From positions 1-13,309 of the forward strand of contig CALFHW010000191.1 in the NCBI GenBank assembly GCA_937876695.1: a stretch of 13,309 nucleotides of DNA. Direction: 5' to 3'. The translations under genes and the position numbers were made by a program. This document shows, piece by piece, positions 1-6,441 of this stretch. Source of the DNA: an uncultured bacterium (GTDB taxonomy: Bacteria > Patescibacteriota > Dojkabacteria > CALFHW01). Numbering within the stretch: position 1 is the stretch's first letter; every line of letters begins with the position of its first letter. The notes below the pieces were generated by a model. That model worked only from the letters and a program-made list of their open reading frames with translations, was not told the DNA's origin and did not search any database.

Positions 1-1
1 A

Positions 2-1090
2 ATTCACTTAGAGGAAGATACCGGCAAGTCAGTGCATAAAGGCAGTTCAACCTATCTGGATTTCAACAAAGCTGGAGTACCTCTTATCGAGGTAGTCACC
101 GAACCTGATTTTCGCAACGGTGAACAGATCGACTATTTTGCCAAAAGGTTGAGGCAGATAGTGCGCTATCTTGGGGTTTGCGACGGCGACATGGAAAAAG
201 GACAAATGCGCTATGAACTCAATATCAGCTTGCGCCTCAAAGGTCTGTCCGAACTGCCGAAATATAAAGTGGAAGTCAAAAACATCGGCTCAATATCGCT
301 CCTACAAAAAGTGCTCGAAACCGAATTCGAAAGGCAAGCAGAAATCCTCGAAAGCGGAGAAACTCCTAAACAAGAGACTAGAGGTGCTCGGGATATGACT
401 GGTAAGACCAGTTCGCAACGCAGCAAAGAGACTGCCGATGACTACAGGTATTTCCCAGAGCCAGATATCCCGCCACTAGAGTTTAGTGAGCAGTTTTTGC
501 AAGGCATTAGAAGCAGCATGCCAGCTCTACCTCAAGAGCTTTTGCTCAAATATATGGGCCTAGGCATGACACAGGAGATGGCTGAGGTGATCGTAGCGGA
601 AGCTGATCTTGCCAGGCAGTTTGAGAGCTACCTGGTAGCGCTGGGAAGTGAACAAGAGTTAGCGCTAGAAATTGCAAAGTATATCGTGGGGATGAGCGAT
701 GCTTCAGAGGCTAGAGAGACTGCCGACCAGGCCCAGTCAAGTAGCCAAAACAGTTACATGGCAGCAGAAGCACTAGCGGCCAGCATTCAGCTAAAACTAT
801 CTGGCAAAGTAAACTCCAGCAACTTCAAGAAATTACTGGAGAATACCGAATTGAAGAACGCAGCTCAGGTAAACGAATTCGCAGCGGCGCAAGGACTACT
901 TATCGATAATCAAATTGATGTTAAAGCTATAGCTCGCGAGCTAATCGCAGCTGAGCAGGGCGCCAAACAGCGCTATGCCAAGAACCCCGGTGTGGCTATG
1001 TTCTTTGTAGGACAAATTATGAAGCAGACCAAAGGCGCGGTGGAGCCACAAGCGGTAAAAGCATTAGTCATTGAGCTTCTAGAGAGTTAG
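2..1090 (+). CDS. gatB: Aspartyl/glutamyl-tRNA(Asn/Gln) amidotransferase subunit B, 5' partial
   Basis: GatB is the kinase/transamidase subunit of GatCAB, which converts Glu-tRNA(Gln) or Asp-tRNA(Asn) to the correct amidated form in the cytoplasm. The frame is already open at base 2 and reads IHLEEDTGK there, the conserved GatB segment just after the N-terminal part, so roughly 110-130 residues are missing upstream. A GTG at 32 lies inside conserved sequence and is not the start. Of the 362 visible residues, the first part carries the family motifs DFNKAGVPLIEVVTEPDF and DDYRYFPEPDIPPL. The last ~100 residues match the helical GatB/YqeY tail and end in the typical NPGVAMFFVGQIMKQTKG stretch. 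The stop is TAG. The next gene starts 21 nt downstream on the same strand. Identification is secure; whether the complex serves Gln, Asn or both cannot be read from the sequence. Confidence 0.97.
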   Translation: MHLEEDTGKSVHKGSSTYLDFNKAGVPLIEVVTEPDFRNGEQIDYFAKRLRQIVRYLGVCDGDMEKGQMRYELNISLRLKGLSELPKYKVEVKNIGSISLLQKVLETEFERQAEILESGETPKQETRGARDMTGKTSSQRSKETADDYRYFPEPDIPPLEFSEQFLQGIRSSMPALPQELLLKYMGLGMTQEMAEVIVAEADLARQFESYLVALGSEQELALEIAKYIVGMSDASEARETADQAQSSSQNSYMAAEALAASIQLKLSGKVNSSNFKKLLENTELKNAAQVNEFAAAQGLLIDNQIDVKAIARELIAAEQGAKQRYAKNPGVAMFFVGQIMKQTKGAVEPQAVKALVIELLES

Positions 1091-1111
1091 TTAAATTGAT
1101 CTTCACAAAAA

Positions 1112-1513
1112 ATGCCTACAAAAACTAAAAAAGCTACTGATAAAACTAGTAAAGCTGAAAATGTTGAAAAAACCGAGAAAATTGTAGAGAGAAAGATCAA
1201 TCTGATGATTTCCCCTCTATCAGAGACCAAGCAATCATTAATTAGGAGCCTGCAGTTGATCATTTCGGCGCTTACTTTAGTTGCCGGTTTAGCTTGGAAT
1301 GACGCTATCAAGAATTTTATCTCATCAGCGGTTGAGCCAGCGATCAGAGCCATTTTCAGCGATACCTTGGGCGATCTAGCCAGTCTAATTACCCCATTTA
1401 TTTATGCAATTATCATCACCTTCCTAGTGGTATTTGTGATCAATCGCGTGCAAAAACTGGAACAAGCACTTGAGAATAAAGCAGATAAGGCTGAAAAAGA
1501 AGCCAAGTCGTGA
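1112..1513 (+). CDS. Small two-helix membrane protein, DUF5654-like
   Basis: A 133-residue protein of unknown function. Residues 1-35 are Lys/Glu/Thr-rich and hydrophilic. A first membrane helix spans about 44-63 and ends in the motif LVAGLAWNDAI. A second spans about 91-111, and a charged Lys/Glu/Ala tail (112-133) looks like a short coiled coil. The helix followed by A-W-N-D/E-A-I is what I recall of the DUF5654 family of small membrane proteins in archaea and uncultured bacteria; this assignment is from memory and moderate. The ATG at 1112 is the first in frame after gatB and has no Shine-Dalgarno-like sequence. The TGA stop overlaps the GTG start of recJ by 4 nt (GTGA), so the two are almost certainly cotranscribed and translationally coupled. 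Both charged ends would probably be cytoplasmic. Confidence 0.8.
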   Translation: MPTKTKKATDKTSKAENVEKTEKIVERKINLMISPLSETKQSLIRSLQLIISALTLVAGLAWNDAIKNFISSAVEPAIRAIFSDTLGDLASLITPFIYAIIITFLVVFVINRVQKLEQALENKADKAEKEAKS

Positions 1514-3321
1514 GCTCGAAACGAAAACTGAGCTGGAAATTGCCTAAGGAGTTAAGCTCTCAGGAACTTAAGCAGTTACAAAAGCTGCACACAGGCATTT
1601 CTGCAAATTTCCCTGGGATCAGCGAGCTGGCGGTGCAATTTCTATGGAATAGAGGTATAAGAGAGGCAAAGCAGGCGTTGGAATTGCTTTCTAGCGATGC
1701 TGAGAGGCTCTTTAAGTCAGCCGAAACGCTTCCAGGTGCCTTAGTGGCTGCTGCAAAAATCATCACCGCTATGGAAGCTGGCAAGCAGATATTTATCTAC
1801 GGCGATTATGATGTCGACGGTGTCTGTGCCACCGCGATTTTGTGGCGGTTTTTGTATTGGGAGCTGGGATATAAACTGGTCAAACCCATCATCCCTAACC
1901 GCTATAGCGAAGGCTATGGTATAAATGAAGTTCGACTGAAAGCGGAGCTGGCAGAAGTTGAAGAAGGACAAGAAGTGCTCTTAATCACTGTTGATTGTGG
2001 GATTAAGGATGCTGAACTGCTCTCTAGCATTGCTGCAGCAAATGGTAAGCTGGAAGTGATTATCACCGACCACCATTTGCCGCCTGACTTTAGCGCTGAC
2101 AAACCTTTGGCTGCAGCCGATGTCGTTCAACCGGGGCAGCTGCTGGTCCACCCCAGACTAACTGGTCTATTCCCTTGGCCAGAAATCTGCGCCGCCGCAA
2201 TTTCCTGGATGCTGACTGGCGAGATCCGCGGGCAGCTAAAAGACAGTATGGCGAGTATTGATGATCAATCAATTGAAGGTTCTAGGCTAGAATCCCTCGA
2301 ACTGGCTGCGCTAGCCACTGTCTGCGACCAAATGCCGCTTCTGGGAATCAATAGAGACATTGTCAAAATTGGCCTAGCTCAAATGGGTAAGTCTAATAAC
2401 CAAGGTCTTAAAGCGTTAGCACAAGTAGCAGGAATCGACCTATCCAAAGTAGGAGTCTACGAACTGGGGTATGTGTTAGGTCCGAGGATCAACGCTGCAG
2501 GTCGGATGGAGGATGCAACTATCGCTCTAAAACTACTCTGCACCCGCTCACAGGAGGCGGCGGCCGAGCTAGCAAATAACCTGGAACTTCTAAATCGGGA
2601 GAGACAAGATCATACCAAGGCAGCCCTGTCAGAAATGGCTACTATCGCTGCCGATGCCAGCGTAGCTATCCTCACTAACCCGGACTGGAAAGAAGGAATC
2701 GTGGGCTTAATCGCTGGCAAGCTCCAAGAAGCGACGGGGCTACCTAGTCTAGTTGCTACCCAAAATCACCAAGGTGACTGGGTAGGCTCTGCTCGCAGCA
2801 GTGGACAGGTAAATATTACCGAGCTAATTGCTAGTCAGCAGCACCTGTTAGTGAAATTCGGCGGGCACGCCCAAGCCGCTGGCTTTACCTTGTTAGATAA
2901 AAACCTAGCTGCCTTCAAAGAAGGGATTGCTAGTCAGGCTGTCAAACTCCAGCCCTCCAACTTCACTTTAGAGCGCCAAATCGATCTAGTTATCACCCCT
3001 GAAACTGTCAGCATTGCCGAAATTGATTCGCTAAAACTGCTAGAGCCTTTCGGCCAGGAGTTCGAACCGCCCAAAATGCTATTAAAGCAGATAATACTAG
3101 GTAGCTACCGTGAATTTGGGCAAGAAAACCGACACCTCTCAGCCAAACAACAGACCCCCACTGGAAGCTACGAGCTAATTTGGTTCAACCACGACCTAGA
3201 GTTAAAAAATATTAATGAAAAACAGCATAGTTTTGTCGGCTCGCTAGGATATAATGAATGGAGAGGGCAAATCACGCCGCAGTTTAAAATTACAGCACTG
3301 TATCTTGATGAAGAGAATTAA
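1510..3321 (+). CDS. recJ: Single-stranded-DNA-specific 5'-3' exonuclease RecJ
   Basis: RecJ degrades single-stranded DNA 5' to 3' during recombinational, mismatch and base-excision repair, using Mn/Mg bound by a DHH core. All core motifs are visible in the 603 residues: DYDVDG (99-104), DCG (162-164), DHH (187-189), the motif IV Asp in TVCDQMPL (D273) and GPRINAAGR (324-332). The DHHA1 half has KEGIVGLIAGKL (394-405), GSARSS (426-431) and FGGHAQAAG (450-458), followed by an OB-fold-like tail. Length is normal for the family. The start is GTG at 1510, embedded in the stop of the preceding gene; the N-terminal region aligns with known RecJ (RGI...A...L before the DYDVDG motif), which supports it. 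The 3' end overlaps the next gene by 14 nt. No key catalytic residue is missing. Confidence 0.96.
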   Translation: MSSKRKLSWKLPKELSSQELKQLQKLHTGISANFPGISELAVQFLWNRGIREAKQALELLSSDAERLFKSAETLPGALVAAAKIITAMEAGKQIFIYGDYDVDGVCATAILWRFLYWELGYKLVKPIIPNRYSEGYGINEVRLKAELAEVEEGQEVLLITVDCGIKDAELLSSIAAANGKLEVIITDHHLPPDFSADKPLAAADVVQPGQLLVHPRLTGLFPWPEICAAAISWMLTGEIRGQLKDSMASIDDQSIEGSRLESLELAALATVCDQMPLLGINRDIVKIGLAQMGKSNNQGLKALAQVAGIDLSKVGVYELGYVLGPRINAAGRMEDATIALKLLCTRSQEAAAELANNLELLNRERQDHTKAALSEMATIAADASVAILTNPDWKEGIVGLIAGKLQEATGLPSLVATQNHQGDWVGSARSSGQVNITELIASQQHLLVKFGGHAQAAGFTLLDKNLAAFKEGIASQAVKLQPSNFTLERQIDLVITPETVSIAEIDSLKLLEPFGQEFEPPKMLLKQIILGSYREFGQENRHLSAKQQTPTGSYELIWFNHDLELKNINEKQHSFVGSLGYNEWRGQITPQFKITALYLDEEN

Positions 3322-4087
3322 TTGGGGCAAATACGTCAAATTTAGCAATATGGTGATAGCCTTTCTGGTGGTTATTAACATCCTACCTGTCTTGGCGCCA
3401 ATTTTGCAAAGTATGGGAGCCACTTTCCCTGCCAGAGTTATTTACTTCATCTACTCATTTATGTGTCATCAGATTCACTGGCGGTCTCTTCATGTCGCAG
3501 ACCACCAATGCGCATGGTGTACCAGAGACATGGCCATCTGGGGCGCTGTACTTGTATCGGTGGTACTGATCAAGATATTCAAAATCAAGGGGCTCAAGTG
3601 GTACCACGTATTGCCGCTAACCATGCCAATTGCCTTAGATGGAGGTATTCAGACCATTGCCTCAATGTTTTCAATCGGTGGCAATACGCCCATCTATGTC
3701 TCTACAAATCTGATGCGCATGGTTACGGGCGGGTTATTTGGCTTAGGTATTGGCGGATTCATTGGTAGCATGGTGTCTGAGACCGAAGGTGTGAGTGTTA
3801 GGGACCGGGTTTTGTTGTTCTCCAGGAGTATCCCGGCTAGGTTATTTCTGATAATTACTACGTTGAGCGCGGTATTTTTCGGCTATGTCACTTATGTGCA
3901 AGTATGGAACCTAACTAGCACTAGGTATAAGCCCAGCGACTTTCTAGATTCGCAAGTCAAGCTGCCATCTGTCGATGAAGAATTTGTAATCAAACGCAGA
4001 GAAAACGCCGTCTGCCCTGCAGAAATCAGTAGCAGTAGCCCTGGTGGCGACCCTATTAGGCTAGATTGCTTCCTAGGCAGAGAGTAG
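3308..4087 (+). CDS. DUF2085-type polytopic membrane protein
   Basis: A 259-residue membrane protein of unknown function with five or six helices, at about 14-34, 42-56, 75-93, 100-120, 136-156 and 177-200. Several landmarks match the DUF2085 family as I know it: CHQ followed by RS (C53-H54-Q55, R59-S60), a CxxC pair (C68-A-W-C71) where the family usually has CaRC, then DGGIQT (111-116) and STNLMR with a Gly-rich helix after it. The C-terminal ~60 residues are an extra soluble tail with two cysteines (C236, C254). The ATG at 3308 is preferred over an in-frame ATG at 3254, which lies well inside recJ and adds a polar stretch lacking family similarity. The gene overlaps recJ by 14 nt, so it is probably coupled to it. 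The Cys/His set suggests a metal or redox site, which is inference. Confidence 0.82.
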   Translation: MKRINWGKYVKFSNMVIAFLVVINILPVLAPILQSMGATFPARVIYFIYSFMCHQIHWRSLHVADHQCAWCTRDMAIWGAVLVSVVLIKIFKIKGLKWYHVLPLTMPIALDGGIQTIASMFSIGGNTPIYVSTNLMRMVTGGLFGLGIGGFIGSMVSETEGVSVRDRVLLFSRSIPARLFLIITTLSAVFFGYVTYVQVWNLTSTRYKPSDFLDSQVKLPSVDEEFVIKRRENAVCPAEISSSSPGGDPIRLDCFLGRE

Positions 4088-4132
4088 TTATCTACTCATT
4101 AACTAATTGCACAGATCATTCTAGGTTGTTTA

Positions 4133-4155
4133 ATAATGCAAATAATTTGCATTAT
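4133..4155. terminator. A/T-rich hairpin between convergent genes, possible bidirectional terminator
   Basis: The 64-nt gap 4088-4151 between the DUF2085 gene and glyA contains a perfect 10-bp inverted repeat: ATAATGCAAA (4133-4142) and TTTGCATTAT (4146-4155) around a 3-nt loop. It covers the glyA stop codon. Its position between two converging genes suits a shared terminator. However, the stem has only two G-C pairs and no T-run follows on either strand, so intrinsic termination is uncertain. A protein-binding palindrome is the alternative. Nothing else was seen in this gap. Confidence 0.4.
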
Positions 4156-5396
4156 ACCCCATCTGGATAGACTGGGTAGGTTTTACATAGCTCAGCGACC
4201 TCAGTTTTGGCGATCTCAGCTGCGATACTTCCTTTGAGCAACCCTACAATCAACTCAGCCACCCTACTCGCCTGTTTCTCACCTAGACCTCTAGTCGTAA
4301 TTGCTGGCGTGCCGATACGAATGCCAGATGGCTTGAGTGGAGGAGCTGGGTCATTGGGGATAGAGTTGGGATTCACTACCAAGCCAGCAGATTCAAGTAG
4401 ATCGGCAGCCTCTTTGCCACTTATATTCAGAGGGCGCAGGTCCAGCAGCATTAAGTGGTTTTGAGTGCCGCCTGCCACTAGCTCTATCCCTGCTGCTGAA
4501 AGAACCTTTGCCATAGCCTGAGCATTTTTGGCCACCTGCTTTACATAGTCTTTGTACTCAGGCTGCATTGCCTGCTCCATTGCAACTGCGATGGCAGCAG
4601 TTTGATGATTGTGCGGACCTCCTTGCAAGCCCGGCATGATGGCTTTGTCTATTTTTTTAGCAATTACTTCATCATTGGTGACGATAACCGCCCCCCTCGG
4701 CCCTCTAAGGAGTTTATGGGTAGTTGTCATGACCACATCTGCACCCATCTCCAGAGGATGAGCATGAAGACCTGCGATCACGAAACCATTGGTATGTGAG
4801 ATATCGGCAACGAGATATGCCCCGCAAGCCTTGGCAATCTGTGATAGCCTCTTGTAGTTGATCTCCAACGGATAAGCCGTAATACCGGCGATAATCATTT
4901 TTGGTTTAAACTCCAGCGCTGCCTTCTCTAGCTCGTCATAATCGATGATGTAATCTGCGCCCACTTTGATGGAGAGCTGGTTAAACCACTTACCGCTAAA
5001 ACTGACCTTAGCCCCGTGAGTCAAATGTCCGCCGTGCGAAAGCTCGAGCCCCATAACATTGTCGCCTGGCTCTAAGAGCGCAAAATACACGGCTAAATTT
5101 GCAGGAGAGCCAGAATATGCCTGCACATTGGCGAATTTAGCATTAAACAGCTGCTTAGTTCTTTCTCTGGCTAGATTCTCAATTTGATCGATGAATTCAT
5201 TGCCGTTGTAATAGCGTCTACCAGGGTAACCTTCCGAATACTTATTTGTGCATACAGATCCTAAAGCAGCAATCACCGCCAGATGTGTGTGGTTCTCAGA
5301 AGGAATCAAACTCAGAGTATTTTCTTGCCTGTTTTCTTCTAGTTCCAATAAACTAGCCAGCTGCGGATCAGTTTGTTTGAGAATTTGAGGTATCAT
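4152..5396 (-). CDS. glyA: Serine hydroxymethyltransferase
   Basis: A PLP enzyme that converts serine plus tetrahydrofolate to glycine plus 5,10-methylene-THF, the main entry of one-carbon units. At 414 residues the length is standard. Visible family motifs are NKYSEGYPGRRYY (51-63), SHGGHLTHG (120-128), the cofactor-binding Asp and His in ADISH (D198, H201), the PLP lysine in TTTHKLLRGPRG (K228), and SGIRIGTPAITTRG with the carboxylate-binding Arg (R360). Small departures from the commonest bacterial form are LIPSEN for LIASEN, YYNGN for YYGGC and SHTNGF for AHIAGL. None touches the catalytic lysine. The ATG at 5396 lies inside the end of folD (29-nt overlap) in another frame and has no evident Shine-Dalgarno site, so translation is probably coupled to folD. 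The pair supplies methylene- and formyl-folates. Confidence 0.97.
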   Translation of the reverse strand: MIPQILKQTDPQLASLLELEENRQENTLSLIPSENHTHLAVIAALGSVCTNKYSEGYPGRRYYNGNEFIDQIENLARERTKQLFNAKFANVQAYSGSPANLAVYFALLEPGDNVMGLELSHGGHLTHGAKVSFSGKWFNQLSIKVGADYIIDYDELEKAALEFKPKMIIAGITAYPLEINYKRLSQIAKACGAYLVADISHTNGFVIAGLHAHPLEMGADVVMTTTHKLLRGPRGAVIVTNDEVIAKKIDKAIMPGLQGGPHNHQTAAIAVAMEQAMQPEYKDYVKQVAKNAQAMAKVLSAAGIELVAGGTQNHLMLLDLRPLNISGKEAADLLESAGLVVNPNSIPNDPAPPLKPSGIRIGTPAITTRGLGEKQASRVAELIVGLLKGSIAAEIAKTEVAELCKTYPVYPDGV

Positions 5397-6405
5397 TGCT
5401 GGACATTGCTAAATTTAACTCCCGGTAGGAGAACTTTCCTAGCCTACCTCTACTGTAACTCAACAGAGTGTTTTGAAGCAAATTAACAATGGTCAACGGC
5501 CCCACACCACCTGGTACGGGAGCGATATAGACGGGGTCATTATGATCAACATCCCCATCAGTTCCGATACCTGCCGAAGCGTCTATCCCAGTTAAGTCCA
5601 AATCTCCTGCAACACCTTGCTGATCAGGCTTTTTGGTAATTGCGATATCAACTACCACTTGACCTGCTTTCAGGTCCTCTAGCTTTATCAGTTGCGAAAC
5701 TCCGGTGGCAGTTAGAATGATGTCTGCAGTTTTAATTTGCGCTGCCAGATCCCTAGTGGCACTATGCGCGAGCTTCACAGTAGCATTGCCCGCTAGCATC
5801 AGCGCAGCTAGTGGTTTACCGACAATGTTTGACCTATTGATGATAAGCACTTCCTTACCTGCTAGAAAACTTTCAATATCCTGCCCTTCTTCCGCTGCCA
5901 CCCAGGCTAAGCAGTCCATAACTCCTAGAGGAGTGGCTGAAATAAAGCCCGCAGGATTATCCCAGATCTCTGCTAGGCTTTTCTGTTGCCAAATCTGGCC
6001 CATGCTTTGCGCAGTCAAGCCGTCAACATCCTTTGCAGGCGCTATCAGATTAAAAACTTCTCTAGCAATATCCCACGAAATTCCTGGCAAAGGAGACTGT
6101 AGCATCACGCCGTGTACCTGCGGATCGCTGCTAGCCTGAATTAGCGCCCCTCTCAGCTGTTCAATCTCAGTTAGCAGAAACCTGGAGACACGTGCATCTA
6201 TGCCGATTTGCTTAGCTTTCTGGGCTTTTAGATCAGTATAGATAGTACTGGCAGGGTCGTCGCCTAACTGAAAAATCTCTAACCTCGGCGCCCCTAGGCC
6301 ATTTACTTGGCCTTCTGAGTTCTCTGTGATGAATTTCTGCAATTGCGCGAGCTTCATCTCGGCCAGAATTTTCCCTGGTATGAGTTTGATATGTTTTTGA
6401 ATCAT
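5368..6405 (-). CDS. folD: Bifunctional methylene-THF dehydrogenase / methenyl-THF cyclohydrolase
   Basis: FolD oxidises 5,10-methylene-THF with NAD(P)+ and hydrolyses the product to 10-formyl-THF for purine and fMet-tRNA synthesis. The catalytic Tyr/Lys pair is in IYTDLK (Y56, K60), the cyclohydrolase Gln in MLQSPLP (Q103), and KDVDG at 125-129. The cofactor-binding loop is RSNIVGKP (191-198), and PVPGGVGPLT (297-306) closes the fold. At 345 residues it is about 50-60 longer than usual, with extra sequence around 136-152 and a polar tail after ~317 that overlaps glyA. Two usually conserved positions differ: N190 replaces Gly in GRSNIVG, and A158 replaces Cys in the CTPLG motif. The start at 6405 is firm because family similarity begins within about ten residues. 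folD is the first gene of the folD-glyA unit. Confidence 0.95.
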   Translation of the reverse strand: MIQKHIKLIPGKILAEMKLAQLQKFITENSEGQVNGLGAPRLEIFQLGDDPASTIYTDLKAQKAKQIGIDARVSRFLLTEIEQLRGALIQASSDPQVHGVMLQSPLPGISWDIAREVFNLIAPAKDVDGLTAQSMGQIWQQKSLAEIWDNPAGFISATPLGVMDCLAWVAAEEGQDIESFLAGKEVLIINRSNIVGKPLAALMLAGNATVKLAHSATRDLAAQIKTADIILTATGVSQLIKLEDLKAGQVVVDIAITKKPDQQGVAGDLDLTGIDASAGIGTDGDVDHNDPVYIAPVPGGVGPLTIVNLLQNTLLSYSRGRLGKFSYRELNLAMSSNDTSNSQTN

Positions 6406-6421
6406 GTGTTAGATTATAAGC
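6386..6421 (+). promoter_or_regulatory. Predicted sigma70-type promoter for the multi-helix membrane gene, leaderless
   Basis: A -35 box TTGATA (6386-6391, five of six consensus bases) is followed after 18 nt by an extended -10 element, TGT directly before TAGATT (6410-6415). Six nt then separate it from the ATG at 6422, so the predicted transcription start is the A of that ATG. Most of the promoter lies within the first codons of folD on the other strand. It is supported by sequence match only. Confidence 0.5.
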
Positions 6422-6441
6422 ATGATTAACAAGAAAATAAA
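6413..6441 (-). promoter_or_regulatory. Predicted promoter for folD-glyA, leaderless
   Basis: On the minus strand an exact TATAAT (6418 down to 6413) stands 7 nt before the folD ATG at 6405. The usual -10 to +1 spacing puts transcription start at or one base before the ATG. A weak -35 (TTTATT, 6441-6436, three of six) lies 17 nt further upstream, inside the divergent gene. The -10 overlaps the -10 of the plus-strand promoter. Confidence 0.5.

Noticed and set aside
32..34. GTG at 32 as a start codon of gatB
   Set aside because: The frame is open upstream and reads conserved GatB sequence there, so the gene is cut by the window edge.
1091..1111. A separate promoter for the DUF5654-recJ-DUF2085 unit in the 21-nt gap after gatB
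   Set aside because: Only a weak A/T-rich stretch (TTAAAT) is present, without a credible -35, so read-through from gatB is simpler.
1501..1513. Possible UGA recoding to Gly, as in some Patescibacteria lineages
   Set aside because: UGA ends the DUF5654-like gene, folD and the femAB-like gene at the places expected for each product, so it acts as a normal stop here.
3254..3307. Longer N-terminus for the DUF2085 protein (ATG at 3254)
   Set aside because: It would overlap recJ by 68 nt and adds 18 polar residues without family similarity. The ATG at 3308 directly precedes the first hydrophobic region.
5705..6139. 144-codon open frame antisense to folD
   Set aside because: folD is clear on the other strand. 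This frame has no recognisable motif and looks like a by-product of folD codon use.
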